A stretch of DNA of 64,000 nt from Rhizorhapis sp. SPR117 (GCF_021742065.1 NZ_JAKKIE010000001.1:62001-126000); one strand, 5' to 3'; shown: positions 54,217 through 63,534, numbered from the stretch's first letter. Made by a program: numbers and translations. The notes: generated by a model from the letters alone, not told the origin.

Positions 54217-56808
54217 TCACTCCGCCGCCTCGGCGATGTCGTCATCACCGTGCGAGGCCCATTTTTCCGGATTTTCGGGGTAGGCAACGCGCTCGATCGC
54301 CTCGTCCATGCTGAACCCCTGGGCCACCAGCGCTTCGATCGCCGCGTAGACCGCCGGGCTCGAGGAAAAGACGGTGGCCGAAAAAGGATCGAGCACGAGG
54401 CGGCCGACCGCCAGCGTTTCCGGGCCCTTGATCAGGATATCGGAATATTCGCGGCCGTTGATCTTGAGCGACCGCAGCAAGGCGTCGGTGTAATCGTCCA
54501 TCTCGAAGCGGTCGTGCTTTTTGAAATCGGCGATCGTTTCGGGCTTTTGCTGAAGGATGACGAACCAGTCCGAATTCTCGAGCGCCGCGACGGACCCGGC
54601 CGACTTGTAATAGTCGTTCAGCGATTGGGTCGCGGTGACCAGCGAAGCGCCATATTTGCGGCAGGTGCGCGCATAGGTTTCGATGAAGTCGGCCATCGCG
54701 CCGCCGCGCAGCATCTGCCACGCTTCATCGAGGAGCAGGGCCTTCGGGGTCGCGCGATCGACCTTGCGCATCATCTGCTGCGACATGAACATGATCGCGG
54801 TCAGCACGACGCTGCGCAGTTCCTCGCGAGAGGACAGATCCGAGAGTTCGAATACCGTCAGCTGCGCGGATAGCTCGAACGAGACCTCCCCCTGGAAGAA
54901 GCGTCCATACGTACCGCCCGATGAAAAAGGGCGCATGGCGATACCGAGATCCATGGCGAGTCCGTTGCCGGTGGCGTCGAGCGCGGCGATCACGTCGTCG
55001 ATCGATCCGTGCCGTCCCATCTCGGCCCAGACGCTGTTGACGGCGCCGTCGATGAGGCCTCGCTCGGTGTCGTTCAGCCGGTCGATGTGGCGCGACATCT
55101 GGTTCACGATGGCCTTGAGCATCGCCATGCAATCGAGGAGATAGTCTTCATCCGTGGCGGCCAACTCCTCGTCGATCATGCTGAACGGGTTGAGGCAGAA
55201 GCCCGAGCCAAGCGTGAACTCGACGAACGCCCCGCCCTGGAGCTTCGCCGAATGCTCGAACGAGCGTCCGTCATCGATCACGACAACACGCGCGCCGGCA
55301 CCGCACAGCGACGCGCAGAGCTCCTGCAGGGTTACCGATTTGCCCGACCCGGACTTGCCGAAGACTGCGACATTATGGTTGCCCGCCGCATTTTCGAACG
55401 GACTCCAGAAAAATGGCTGGCCGCGCCGGCCGATCAGCATGAGATGGGGCACCTGCCCACCCAGAAACTCGCCCTGGATGGGTGCGAGGTTCGCTGCCGT
55501 GGTCGTCAGAAGCGTGCGCATCCGCTTCATGCGTTCGAGATCGCGCGAGAGGCCATTCGCCATCGTCATGGGCATCGCACACAAAAGGCCCATGATCTGC
55601 AGGTAGCGGTCGTCGAGCAGATCCCAGCCCGCCGCGCGGTACACCGATTTCAGCACACGTTCGTTAGCGTCACCTTTTCCTTTGGGCGAGAAAGCCGTAA
55701 CCGAAAAGAAGACGCGCACCAGCTTGCGCCCCTGGCGCAGTTCGTCGTTCACATAGCGCCATTCCTGGCTTTGCTCGCGCAGCTGCGGCAGAAACCGGGC
55801 CGATTTGGAGTCCGCGAGACTCGTGGTCCGCATGAACTTGAAGCTCGCCTTGTTGGTAGACGCCTGCAGGTCGGGGAATTCGACGCACAGATTGGTCGCG
55901 ACCGGGCACGGCATCCGGAGCTTGTCCGTGAACATGTCGCCGATCAGCCGCGCGACATCCCATGGCGCCCAGCGGGTCGGCAGGTTCCGTACCGAGAAGG
56001 ACCGAACGTCGAAGACGTCGGGCAGGATCTCACCGATCTCGGGCGCTTCATCCACCGTGTGCCCGGTCGGCCGAAATCGCTCGGTGCGCAGCAACATGCG
56101 ATCGGGCTCGATATGCAGCTCGACATCCCGGCGTACCGCCTGGTCCGCGATCGGGTCGAGCGGATTGTAATTGACCACGTCTTCGCCAGCGGCCGTCGTC
56201 GGGGAGGTGATGTCATCGACCCAGCCAATAAGATCCGTCGGATCCATCTTGCGCGCCGAAACATTGATCGACGCGAGCGCCGAGATCAGGCCGTCCATGA
56301 CGGCCACAATCTCTTCGACCGACACGTTCGACGATTCCGGTGTCGAATAGGATATCGCCACACGGTGATTACGCAGGCAAAAGGGCGCGTCGGCGGACAG
56401 CGACTGCCAGACACCATCGGTCAGGAAATCCACCCGGTGCTTGGCCATGCGCTCATAGACGCCGCGCGCCGAATAGCGCGGAAGATACCAGCGCGAGAGA
56501 CGCTCCGATATGCGCGGGCTCATCCACTGGTGGAACTGGAGGCAGCCTGGCGCGGGGATCGCTTCAGACAGGAACTGGGTGAGGATCTCGCCCGTGCGCT
56601 CGTCCGCGCCTATGAGCGGCGCAGCCTCGACGACGAAACCTCGCGACGCGCTGTTGTAGAAGATGCCCGTCTTTGCGTCGAAGCTGCGATAGGGGAGCCA
56701 GTCGGCCAACATGGGAACGCCAAGCGCGGGCCGATCGGCATCAGGCCGCCGGCTGTCGCCGAGAATGCCGGACATCAAGCTCTCGATCATACCGGCCTTG
56801 CCCGCCAT
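54217..56808 (-). CDS. traC: Type IV secretion ATPase TraC (VirB4 family)
   Basis: 863 aa from the ATG at 56808-56806, preceded by GGAGG; F TraC is 875 aa. It powers pilus assembly from the inner face of the membrane. Walker A VFGKSGSGKSVTLQEL is near residues 475-490 and Walker B KALLLDEAWQMLRGGAMADFIE near 690-710; the arginine and glutamine motifs follow (ATQSLNDYY). The N-terminal part has the TraC/VirB4 start (GIFYNSASRGFVVEAAPLIGADERTGEILTQ). Long frames on the opposite strand (around 55009-57183) are shadows. It starts 1 nt after traV ends. Confidence 0.95.
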   Translation of the reverse strand: MAGKAGMIESLMSGILGDSRRPDADRPALGVPMLADWLPYRSFDAKTGIFYNSASRGFVVEAAPLIGADERTGEILTQFLSEAIPAPGCLQFHQWMSPRISERLSRWYLPRYSARGVYERMAKHRVDFLTDGVWQSLSADAPFCLRNHRVAISYSTPESSNVSVEEIVAVMDGLISALASINVSARKMDPTDLIGWVDDITSPTTAAGEDVVNYNPLDPIADQAVRRDVELHIEPDRMLLRTERFRPTGHTVDEAPEIGEILPDVFDVRSFSVRNLPTRWAPWDVARLIGDMFTDKLRMPCPVATNLCVEFPDLQASTNKASFKFMRTTSLADSKSARFLPQLREQSQEWRYVNDELRQGRKLVRVFFSVTAFSPKGKGDANERVLKSVYRAAGWDLLDDRYLQIMGLLCAMPMTMANGLSRDLERMKRMRTLLTTTAANLAPIQGEFLGGQVPHLMLIGRRGQPFFWSPFENAAGNHNVAVFGKSGSGKSVTLQELCASLCGAGARVVVIDDGRSFEHSAKLQGGAFVEFTLGSGFCLNPFSMIDEELAATDEDYLLDCMAMLKAIVNQMSRHIDRLNDTERGLIDGAVNSVWAEMGRHGSIDDVIAALDATGNGLAMDLGIAMRPFSSGGTYGRFFQGEVSFELSAQLTVFELSDLSSREELRSVVLTAIMFMSQQMMRKVDRATPKALLLDEAWQMLRGGAMADFIETYARTCRKYGASLVTATQSLNDYYKSAGSVAALENSDWFVILQQKPETIADFKKHDRFEMDDYTDALLRSLKINGREYSDILIKGPETLAVGRLVLDPFSATVFSSSPAVYAAIEALVAQGFSMDEAIERVAYPENPEKWASHGDDDIAEAAE

Positions 56809-56809
56809 C

Positions 56810-57790
56810 TCAGTTGTCCTCCCGCACGGCAGCCGGAAAATCAGCGGCACGAACCGTGGATGCGCCCGCCGATGGCGCGGTTGGAACGGCGCCGCTTTGC
56901 GCGGCCGCGTCCCGCGCGCCCTCGGCCGCAGAACCTGCTATCCTTTGGTAGATTGGGTCTTGCTTCACGCGTTCGACCGCCTGAACGCCCGCGGCGGAAA
57001 CGCCGACCTGGGGTTTTCCCGCGGCTAGGTCGGCACCTGCGTTACCGCTCGCCGGCACCTCCGCGGGGGTCGGAGGCGCCGGCGAGACGGCCGCGGACGG
57101 AGGATGCGCTGCACCATCCACCGTCGCAGCACCACGGGCGCTGCCTGTCTTGGGAGCGAGACGGGTCGCGACATCAGCCTTGATCGCCTCAACGGGATCA
57201 GGTTTTCGCGTGCGGGCAGCCGCCACAACCGCCGGGTCCGGCATGCCCGGATCAACGGCAGCGAGCGTTCCGCCCGGCGGGTCCACGCGATCGACAGCAT
57301 CGGCAAGCGTCTCGGGGCTGCCGGACCCATAGCTCAGTCGGGCGGAAGGCACGACTGCTTGCCCAAGCGCCTGTTGCCATTCTCCGTTCGCGACAACCGC
57401 GCGGACAGCGCTCGCCTCATGCAGGCGGCCCCGTTCATCAATATAGGGCTGGAAAACGATCCTCAGCACCTTCTCGCGCGTCCGGGCGGGATCAGCCGCA
57501 GCGATCCTGGCAGTCTGCGGCGCGGCGGCGCGATTGACCCGGCGCGCCGAACCACGCGGGGTACTCGCCGCGGGACGTGTATCGCCATCCGCCCCTTCGG
57601 CGGAGATCATGGCAAGCGCACGATCATCGATGGTCGAACTCGGAGCGCAGATGCCATCGGGCGCGGCACAGGAAAAGTCGCCGCGAATGTTCCCGCCGAA
57701 TGTCGCGCATCCACCGAGCGCCACAGCACTGCACAACGTGAGGGCGCAAGCCAATGACAAGCGCCGGCGCCGAGATGCGCTCCTCGTCAT
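56810..57790 (-). CDS. traV: Conjugal transfer outer-membrane lipoprotein TraV
   Basis: 326 aa from the ATG at 57790-57788, overlapping dsbC by ATGA. Signal peptide LSLACALTLCSAVA with lipobox LGGC, lipidated at Cys28. The mature start has NIRGDFSCAAPDGICAPSS, the Cys pair typical of TraV, and VLRIVFQPYIDERGRLHEAS matches the conserved middle part. F TraV is only 171 aa; the extra C-terminal ~150 residues are Ala/Pro/Arg-rich. TraV (VirB7-like) forms the outer-membrane core with TraK and TraB. Confidence 0.88.
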   Translation of the reverse strand: MTRSASRRRRLSLACALTLCSAVALGGCATFGGNIRGDFSCAAPDGICAPSSTIDDRALAMISAEGADGDTRPAASTPRGSARRVNRAAAPQTARIAAADPARTREKVLRIVFQPYIDERGRLHEASAVRAVVANGEWQQALGQAVVPSARLSYGSGSPETLADAVDRVDPPGGTLAAVDPGMPDPAVVAAARTRKPDPVEAIKADVATRLAPKTGSARGAATVDGAAHPPSAAVSPAPPTPAEVPASGNAGADLAAGKPQVGVSAAGVQAVERVKQDPIYQRIAGSAAEGARDAAAQSGAVPTAPSAGASTVRAADFPAAVREDN

Positions 57791-58659
57791 GACTGCGCCT
57801 CCTTGAGCCACTTCTCGAGGAAGGCGCGCGGCCGATACCCCTCGAGCACCGCCCCGTCGCTGCGCACGATCACCGGCGTGCCACTGAGCCCATGCCGGTG
57901 CGCGAAGGCCTCGTTCGCATCGAGGCCCGAGGTATTGCAGGCAGGCCCCGCCTTGATCGGCGCCCCGGCATAAGCGGCATGAAGCGCGGCTTCGCGGTTC
58001 CTGGCGCAATAGACCCGGTCCGCGACATCCCGACTGCCCAGCACCGAGATCGGTCGCTCAACGACTCGCACGTTCATGTCCTTGAGAACGCCCGTCAGGG
58101 CACGGCAATAGCCGCACCGGAAATCGGAAAAGACCGTGACGGTCTGACCGGACGGATTGCCCCAGATAATCGCGCCATCCCGCGGCAAGCTGGAAAGCGA
58201 AAGCTTGCGCGCTTTCGCGGGGGCGACGGGGCGCTCAATCCGTGTCGGCGCAGCCGCCAGTTGCTGCGCCCCTTCCTCCTCCCCGCCACTTGCCAGCGCA
58301 TTCGCGCGCGCGGCCGAGCCGACCAGCATGTCGGGATTCATCTCGAGCAGCCGCGCCGCCGTGATGTCCTGCCGGGTCTGCATATCGTAGACCCGGCCGA
58401 TCACGAGGTAGCGCGCCCCGGAATCGACATAGAAGAGATTCTCGCCCGCGGTGATTTCGCACAGTCCGCCGACCTTCCCGCAGTCGATCGCCGTTACAGA
58501 CGTCTTGGGCAGCCGGGATTTCAACAACGCCCGGACACGATCCTCGGCACTGCTGGCATCGGCAGCAAGCGCGATGCCAGCCAGGCTCAGGCCCGCGGCG
58601 GTCGCGACCAAAAGGCGCGATCGCCGGGTAAGCGAGCGGATACGGTCAATTGCGGACAT
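57787..58659 (-). CDS. dsbC: DsbC/DsbG-type thiol:disulfide isomerase of the transfer operon
   Basis: 290 aa from the ATG at 58659-58657, with GGAGG 9 nt upstream. Signal or anchor LLVATAAGLSLAGIALAA. The N-terminal dimerisation domain (LFYVDSGARYLVIGRVYDMQTRQDIT) is followed by a ~45-residue linker and a thioredoxin fold with CGYC at 182-185 (FSDFRCGYCRAL) and cis-Pro motif GTPVIVRSDG. It shuffles disulfides in the periplasm and likely serves the Cys-rich TraN, TraU, TraH and TraV. Overlaps traB by 14 nt. Such a gene is common in this place in F-type systems outside F itself. Confidence 0.92.
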   Translation of the reverse strand: MSAIDRIRSLTRRSRLLVATAAGLSLAGIALAADASSAEDRVRALLKSRLPKTSVTAIDCGKVGGLCEITAGENLFYVDSGARYLVIGRVYDMQTRQDITAARLLEMNPDMLVGSAARANALASGGEEEGAQQLAAAPTRIERPVAPAKARKLSLSSLPRDGAIIWGNPSGQTVTVFSDFRCGYCRALTGVLKDMNVRVVERPISVLGSRDVADRVYCARNREAALHAAYAGAPIKAGPACNTSGLDANEAFAHRHGLSGTPVIVRSDGAVLEGYRPRAFLEKWLKEAQS

Positions 58660-59968
58660 AGACACCCTCCAGGAAGACAATTTCGACGTCGATTCCGGTC
58701 GGCATTTCAATGACCGGCTGATATTGCTCGGCGCGCTCGATCAGATATTTCGAGACCATGTCGCCCGTCTGGGCCATGCCCTCGCCAAAGCCTCCCTCCA
58801 GAATCTCACCGGTCGAGAGCTTTTCGCGCTTTCCGTTGGTGGTGATGTTGGTGCCTTGGAACACGCTGTTCGCGTTCGCTGAGAAACCGCGGCCAAAGCC
58901 GCCGGCCAGACCCGCGATGAACGCCTGGGTGACGAGCGAGCCCTCGCGGGACACAACCCGGCCCCGCACCCCGGTCTTCCCGCCGAAGGCGAGGAAGCCC
59001 TTCACCTCGGACACTGCATAGCGGCCGCCGGGCTGCGGGCAGGTCATCTTCTGCAGCTTCACATAGACTTTCTCGCTCGAGAGGTCACCGCGCGCCGCGC
59101 CATTGACGAGACAGCCCTCGATCCTGGTCGTGAGCAACCGCCCGTTCTGGTAGACCGAGCGAGCCGGACCAGTGACGCGCAGGACGACAGGAAGCGGGTC
59201 TGTCTGGCTGTTGACGCCGGCACTGGCATCGACGCCGACAATGACCCTGGCCCGTGCGAAGCTGTTAGGCGGCAGATAGTTGATGCTGTCGGTGTAGGTG
59301 GTATTGCCCTTGGCGACGCGCGTGGCGTTACCCGTCTCAGCCGTCGAGAAGCTGACAAGTTTGACCTCGCTCGGCCCACCGATCGCGCCGCGGCCCGGAC
59401 CCCCTGTTGAACCGTCCGGCCGCTGATAGCCCTGGGGTCCGTTCGGGCCATAGAGCGCCGCCGGTCCAGGCGCCGGAGCGGCGGCCGCCTGACGTTCGCT
59501 GATCTGCCGCCTCAGTTGCTCATTTTCTGACTGATACGCCGACAAAACCCGCTGACCATCGGCCTGCATCGCCTGATTCTGACCCTTGAGCGTCTCGACC
59601 TGGGCCGTCAGCATCTCGAGCCGCCGGTTCTGCCCGTCGATCGATTTGAGCTGGTTTTCCGTCGACTGGAATCTGTTCTCCGAGAGCGCCATCCACTCCT
59701 GCTGGGAGAGGTTGCGATTCACCAGATCCTTGGTCGAGACGGTGACCTCGCTGACGCCATCCTCACCGAGTTTCTCGCTGTCCCCGCCGCTGAAAATCCA
59801 GAAGGAAGACAGGATGAGGCCGCCGCCCGCTACGCCTGCCAGGAGCAGCCGCTGCTTCCTTCGAACCGCCTCGTTCCCGGCAAGGTCGCCCGAAAGCGGC
59901 GAGACGCCCTCGCCCGTCCCACCATCGAGGGGAGGACGCTTACGGTTCAAGAAATCGGATAGGGCCAT
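58646..59968 (-). CDS. traB: Conjugal transfer protein TraB (VirB10-like)
   Basis: 440 aa from the ATG at 59968-59966. One inner-membrane helix (LLLAGVAGGGLILSSFWIF) near 40-60, then a coiled coil (RFQSTENQLKSIDGQNRRLEMLTAQVETLKGQ), a Pro-rich linker and a C-terminal VirB10-type beta domain (NSFARARVIVGVDAS; RIEGCLVNGAARGDLSSEKVYVKLQKMTCP). TraB spans the envelope and joins the inner-membrane part of the channel to TraV and TraK. The gene starts 4 nt after traK stops. Confidence 0.93.
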   Translation of the reverse strand: MALSDFLNRKRPPLDGGTGEGVSPLSGDLAGNEAVRRKQRLLLAGVAGGGLILSSFWIFSGGDSEKLGEDGVSEVTVSTKDLVNRNLSQQEWMALSENRFQSTENQLKSIDGQNRRLEMLTAQVETLKGQNQAMQADGQRVLSAYQSENEQLRRQISERQAAAAPAPGPAALYGPNGPQGYQRPDGSTGGPGRGAIGGPSEVKLVSFSTAETGNATRVAKGNTTYTDSINYLPPNSFARARVIVGVDASAGVNSQTDPLPVVLRVTGPARSVYQNGRLLTTRIEGCLVNGAARGDLSSEKVYVKLQKMTCPQPGGRYAVSEVKGFLAFGGKTGVRGRVVSREGSLVTQAFIAGLAGGFGRGFSANANSVFQGTNITTNGKREKLSTGEILEGGFGEGMAQTGDMVSKYLIERAEQYQPVIEMPTGIDVEIVFLEGVYVRN

Positions 59969-59972
59969 GTCC

Positions 59973-60791
59973 TCACCTTTGTGTCTGCGCGTATTGGGCG
60001 TTCTGGGAGACAAGGTAGGCCGTAGTGACCTTGCCCGGGGCGAGCCTGCCCTCGGCAATCGACACGGCCAGCGCACTGGCGGGGGCGACCATGGCTTCGG
60101 TCAGCTCGATTTCGGACGCGCCCTTGTTTTCGATGCGCAAAACCTTGCCGGTGAGTTCTGGACCCCGGTATTCGGCGATCATCTGCACCTGAAGCGTACC
60201 GACATAGACCGGTCGCAAGGCGCGCTGCCGCATCTCATAGCCTTCGGCGACCGCATTCGAGTACATGGCCTGCACGAGCTCGATAGCGGCATCGCGCGTC
60301 CCGAGCTTTTCCGCCGGACCGTTCTCAGCGGCTCGTTCGTTCGCGATCGCCGGATTGGAGACGAAGACTTGCGCGGCCTGGTCGCCACCGATCCGGCACA
60401 CGAACTTGTAGACATAGCCGCGCTTGCTCGTGGCGAAAAATGAGAGGGCGCTCCGGACAAATCCGTCAGGAACGGATAGATAGATATCGCCGCGAACAGG
60501 CTCGTTGACGACCGAGAAGTCATCGATCGGGTTGCCGGTCGAGATCTTCGAGACCGACGCGAACTCATCCTCGACAAGGCTGATGCGCGTGAGGTCCTTG
60601 GCCGATGCCTGGCAGTCGACCTGGGCACTGTCCGACGCCATGATCGTCTGGTCCGCCCTCGCCGGTTCTGCGACGAGAAGCACGGCGATCGCCAGCAGTC
60701 CTGCGCCCATGCACCGGCTCAAATGGCAATGGACGCGCGAGAGGAAGGCCGTGCCGGCAGCGGCACTGCCGAAGACATAGACCGACATCAT
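59973..60791 (-). CDS. traK: Conjugal transfer secretin-like protein TraK
   Basis: 272 aa; F TraK is 242 aa. The start at 60791 overlaps the traE stop by 4 nt. Signal region LLAIAVLLVAEPARA. The mature protein has the TraK/VirB9-like pattern: an N-terminal strand domain (VSKISTGNPIDDFSVVNEPVRGDIYLSVPDG) and a C-terminal domain (QVQMIAEYRGPELTGKVLRIENKGASEIELTE). It forms part of the outer-membrane core with TraV and TraB. Confidence 0.92.
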   Translation of the reverse strand: MMSVYVFGSAAAGTAFLSRVHCHLSRCMGAGLLAIAVLLVAEPARADQTIMASDSAQVDCQASAKDLTRISLVEDEFASVSKISTGNPIDDFSVVNEPVRGDIYLSVPDGFVRSALSFFATSKRGYVYKFVCRIGGDQAAQVFVSNPAIANERAAENGPAEKLGTRDAAIELVQAMYSNAVAEGYEMRQRALRPVYVGTLQVQMIAEYRGPELTGKVLRIENKGASEIELTEAMVAPASALAVSIAEGRLAPGKVTTAYLVSQNAQYAQTQR

Positions 60792-61354
60792 TTTTCCTTC
60801 CCCTGCTCGGCCACCACCATGCCGAAGCCGATCAGCTTCAGGGACAGGCCGGAATATTCCCAGTCGTACCGGAAGGTCCGGCGTTCGTTCGAAATGACCT
60901 TGTTGCCGACGATGGTGTGCAGACTGCCCGTCACCTCCGAGCGAAGGTTCTTCGTGTCGAGGTCCATTTTCTCGATGGTATAGAATTGGGAGATCGAAGA
61001 CCCCCGCTGTTCGTTGACGATCTTGAGCAGATCGGCCTTGATCTTGCCCTGGGCGGACGGCGCCGTGATATCGAGCACCGAATTCATCCAGTATTCGAGA
61101 TTCTGCGGACTGCGATTGAGGGTGAGCACCACGGTATCGCGGGTGATCATCTCGAGATATTCCCGGCTGACCCCGGCCGAGCTCACCGTGACGGGCGAGC
61201 GCAAAATGGGTTGCAGCACGACTTCCCGGTCCCGCGATACGGTGAAGATGAACAGCAATAGGGTCAGCGCGCCGAGCCCGGCGGCGACGATCGCCAGGAT
61301 GTTCCGCTGTCGCAGGATGCGCTGGCTGTGCGAATGACTGTAGGAAAGTTCCAT
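60788..61354 (-). CDS. traE: Conjugal transfer protein TraE (VirB5/VirB8-place, F-type)
   Basis: 188 aa, the same as F TraE. An N-terminal membrane helix (NILAIVAAGLGALTLLLFIF) precedes a periplasmic part (SREYLEMITRDTVVLTLNRSPQNLEYWMNSVLDITAP) with the VirB8-like fold expected for TraE. Inner-membrane structural component of the channel. One nt separates it from traL. Confidence 0.93.
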   Translation of the reverse strand: MELSYSHSHSQRILRQRNILAIVAAGLGALTLLLFIFTVSRDREVVLQPILRSPVTVSSAGVSREYLEMITRDTVVLTLNRSPQNLEYWMNSVLDITAPSAQGKIKADLLKIVNEQRGSSISQFYTIEKMDLDTKNLRSEVTGSLHTIVGNKVISNERRTFRYDWEYSGLSLKLIGFGMVVAEQGKEK

Positions 61355-61355
61355 A

Positions 61356-61646
61356 TCACCCCGCCATCAATCGAAGGTACGAGGGTGGCGTGGCTCTCAG
61401 ACCGGTGAACCCGGCCGGAAGATACCAATAGGCCAGATGGAGAAGCCACGATGTCGCCCGGCCTGCCTTAGCTTTTCTGAGACCCCACCAGCCTGCACCC
61501 GAAAGTGCCATGCCGATGAGAATGTGCTGAGACAGGATCCCCCACGCGAAGGGTATGACCATCGCCAGGAACTCATCCAGGGTCCACAGCCCGATCAGCT
61601 CGGGATCATCCAGATGAGTCGGGATAACGTACTTGTCCGCGGCCAT
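61356..61646 (-). CDS. traL: Conjugal transfer protein TraL (VirB3-like)
   Basis: 96 aa. The start KYVIPTHLDDPELIGLWTLDEFLAMVIPFAWGI is the classic TraL pattern (IPxxLDxPxR...W). Two hydrophobic stretches follow (FLAMVIPFAWGILSQHILIGMALSGAGWWGL). Small inner-membrane protein for pilus assembly. It lies 58 nt after traA and has GGAGAGGG before its start. Confidence 0.93.
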   Translation of the reverse strand: MAADKYVIPTHLDDPELIGLWTLDEFLAMVIPFAWGILSQHILIGMALSGAGWWGLRKAKAGRATSWLLHLAYWYLPAGFTGLRATPPSYLRLMAG

Positions 61647-61704
61647 TGCACCACCCTCTCCTTGGATCGGTCGAAGCTGCTACTTCGTCCGACCGCAGGA
61701 ACGC

Positions 61705-62025
61705 TCAGATCGTCGCCGTCACAGTGGACGTGACGATCGGAATTCCGGTCCCCGCACCGACCCCGACCCCGACCGGGATAGCGATCTGCCCCATGGAAAA
61801 GCGACCCGACGCCAGGGCGACGATGCCGCCGGCAAGGCTGAGCACGGTGATGATCTTGCCGCCCGAACCCTCGAGGAAGTCGGTGAACTTGGTGAGCGCG
61901 GTATCGAACGTGGTATCGGCGCCGGCGAATGCTGGCCCCGCGAACCAGAGACCAGCGAACAGGAGGAGGGCGATGGCGACGATCGCCCGCTCCGTGCGCC
62001 CGCTCTTTTTCAGAACTGACTGCAT
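61705..62025 (-). CDS. traA: TraA-like pilin precursor
   Basis: 106 aa. A basic start (MQSVLKKSGRTERAIV) and a long signal sequence (AIALLLFAGLWFAGPAFA) lead to a mature pilin of about 70 residues starting near GADTTFDTALTKFTDFLEGSGG. It has two hydrophobic helices separated by a short basic loop (SGRFSMG), the F-pilin layout. It is the first gene of the - strand transfer operon, with GAAGGAAA before the ATG. Divergent regulators lie ahead of it. Confidence 0.88.
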   Translation of the reverse strand: MQSVLKKSGRTERAIVAIALLLFAGLWFAGPAFAGADTTFDTALTKFTDFLEGSGGKIITVLSLAGGIVALASGRFSMGQIAIPVGVGVGAGTGIPIVTSTVTATI

Positions 62026-62395
62026 GTTGGGTTTCCTTCACATGGAGACGCGACGGATCCGCGCCCAAGTGAAAGGGTGGTCAGATGCCTTGCGTGGTCG
62101 CAACGGGCGGCCCGAGGAGGCCCCCTCGATTCGGCCATCATTTTGCGATTCTCGGCTTTTTAAGCATGGCCACGGGGCACGATGCTCCGACATCCGGGGC
62201 GGGCCGCCCGTCAAAACGGGGCAAGATGCCCGTGATTGCGGGGCGGCTTGCCCCACATTTGCGGGCACGCGGCAATCGCGGTAGATTCGGCGGCCAGATT
62301 ATCGGAAATTAACCATTCTCGGTTCATAATCGCTGCCGTAAGCCAGACGCGTAGATCGGGCTTCTTATGGATCGCAACTTCAGGACGTGGGCACT
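62026..62395. promoter_or_regulatory. Divergent control region between traA and the RHH-like gene, with nested inverted repeats
   Basis: 370 bases without a gene. GGGGCAAG (62218-62225) pairs with CTTGCCCC (62247-62254), and TGCCCG (62226-62231) pairs with CGGGCA (62262-62267), making overlapping GC-rich hairpins. The part at 62300-62345 is AT-rich and may contain a promoter for the + strand gene. The region should hold the main transfer promoter and is a candidate for regulator binding or oriT. Confidence 0.5.
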
Positions 62396-62839
62396 ATGGG
62401 CGCCGCAGACTCACGAGACATCACCCTCAATATCTCCGAACCCCTGTTCCGGCTGACAACCGAAGGCATCCGCCTGCATTCAAATGAAACCCTGCATCAT
62501 CAGACGCTTTCGAATCTGATCGACCATAGAAGTTCCCGTACCGAAAAGATCGGAAGCCACGATACCCGCACTCTCAAGGAACATCTTACTTCAATTCCAT
62601 CGGACGGGACCATTCGAATTCGTCTCAATATTTCCAGAACGAGCGCAACAAGCCTTGATGAAGTGAAGGATTTACTGAGCCGCCAGCTCGACTCCAAACT
62701 GACTGTGGCGGATGCCTTATCATTCCTTTTGTTCGATTATGTGGTCGAACAGAAGGCCGCGCAGGTCATGGGCAAGCTGGATCTCAGCGGCCCAGACCCA
62801 TTCGGACGTAACGGATTCGCCAACGGTCATTCCAGTTAA
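62396..62839 (+). CDS. Putative ribbon-helix-helix DNA-binding protein beside the transfer operon
   Basis: 147 aa from ATG 62396 (AGGA 10 nt upstream; GTG 62387 is an alternative). Residues about 72-125 read as a beta strand (TIRIRLNIS) followed by two helices (SLDEVKDLLSRQLDSK and TVADALSFLLFDYVVEQ), the order of ribbon-helix-helix proteins such as TraY. No direct family match is claimed. Less GC-rich than the tra genes. Its place, divergent from the pilin gene, fits a transfer regulator or relaxosome accessory (TraY/TraM role). Confidence 0.6.
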   Translation: MGAADSRDITLNISEPLFRLTTEGIRLHSNETLHHQTLSNLIDHRSSRTEKIGSHDTRTLKEHLTSIPSDGTIRIRLNISRTSATSLDEVKDLLSRQLDSKLTVADALSFLLFDYVVEQKAAQVMGKLDLSGPDPFGRNGFANGHSS

Positions 62840-62993
62840 ACGGCTTGGTCCACAGTGTGTTAGCCAACCAATTACCCGCCCTGTTTGGCTCAAACCGGGC
62901 TTGCATTGCCGATTTCCATGTGATTGTGTCTCCTGATCCAGGCGGCAATGCGAGATCGAAATGTCATCTCTTGCCAAAGTGGGGGCGTAAGTT

Positions 62994-63488
62994 GTGGAGG
63001 CCGTCGAGCGCGACGAGCCGCAGCGGGATTACGTACCCCTGATCCTTCAAACCATGGCTGTGCGGGACACCGCGCAGCGCAGGCTGGCGCATATGACCGG
63101 GATCAGCAAATCCCGTCTTGGCCTCCTCCTTCATAGCGATCCCGACAAGCGGTCGGTGATGACTCTACCTGAGCTTGAGAAAATTCTCCACGCGCTCGGC
63201 ACCAACATCCTGCAGGCGTATATCTGCATCGAGACCTTCAAAGGTCTCGAATTGCCCGACAGGGAGCGATATGCAACCGTCATTTCAATGCTTTGCGAGA
63301 TGTTCGCCGGCCTGCCCCGCAAGATCATCGAGGCGCTCGATGAGATCAACGGCATCGACGGATCGGAGGTGAAACGCGATTGGGGCGCGCCCCTCCAGAA
63401 GGCGGTCGTCAAGCGGGTCGCCGAAGAAGTCGTGAAGATCCGTGAACGGCGGGCACGGATCACAGATGGCGATGATTTCCAGATCTAG
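62994..63488 (+). CDS. XRE-like helix-turn-helix regulator
   Basis: 164 aa from GTG 62994 with GGGGG upstream; ATG 63054 is a possible later start. A helix-turn-helix is visible at about 20-70 (AQRRLAHMTGISKSRLGLLLHSDPDKRSVMTLPELEKILHALGTN). The rest is helical and charged (AVVKRVAEEVVKIRERRARI). It follows the RHH-like gene by 154 nt in the same direction. Probably a transcription regulator of the transfer or neighbouring plasmid genes. Confidence 0.65.
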   Translation: MEAVERDEPQRDYVPLILQTMAVRDTAQRRLAHMTGISKSRLGLLLHSDPDKRSVMTLPELEKILHALGTNILQAYICIETFKGLELPDRERYATVISMLCEMFAGLPRKIIEALDEINGIDGSEVKRDWGAPLQKAVVKRVAEEVVKIRERRARITDGDDFQI

Positions 63489-63534
63489 GCGCCGCTATCG
63501 CGTCAACGACGCACCGCACGCCGCACGCCCTCGT

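Noticed and set aside
55009..57183. 724-codon + strand frame opposite traC and traV
   Set aside because: Arg/His-rich product typical of an antisense shadow in GC-rich DNA; traC motifs on the other strand are unambiguous.
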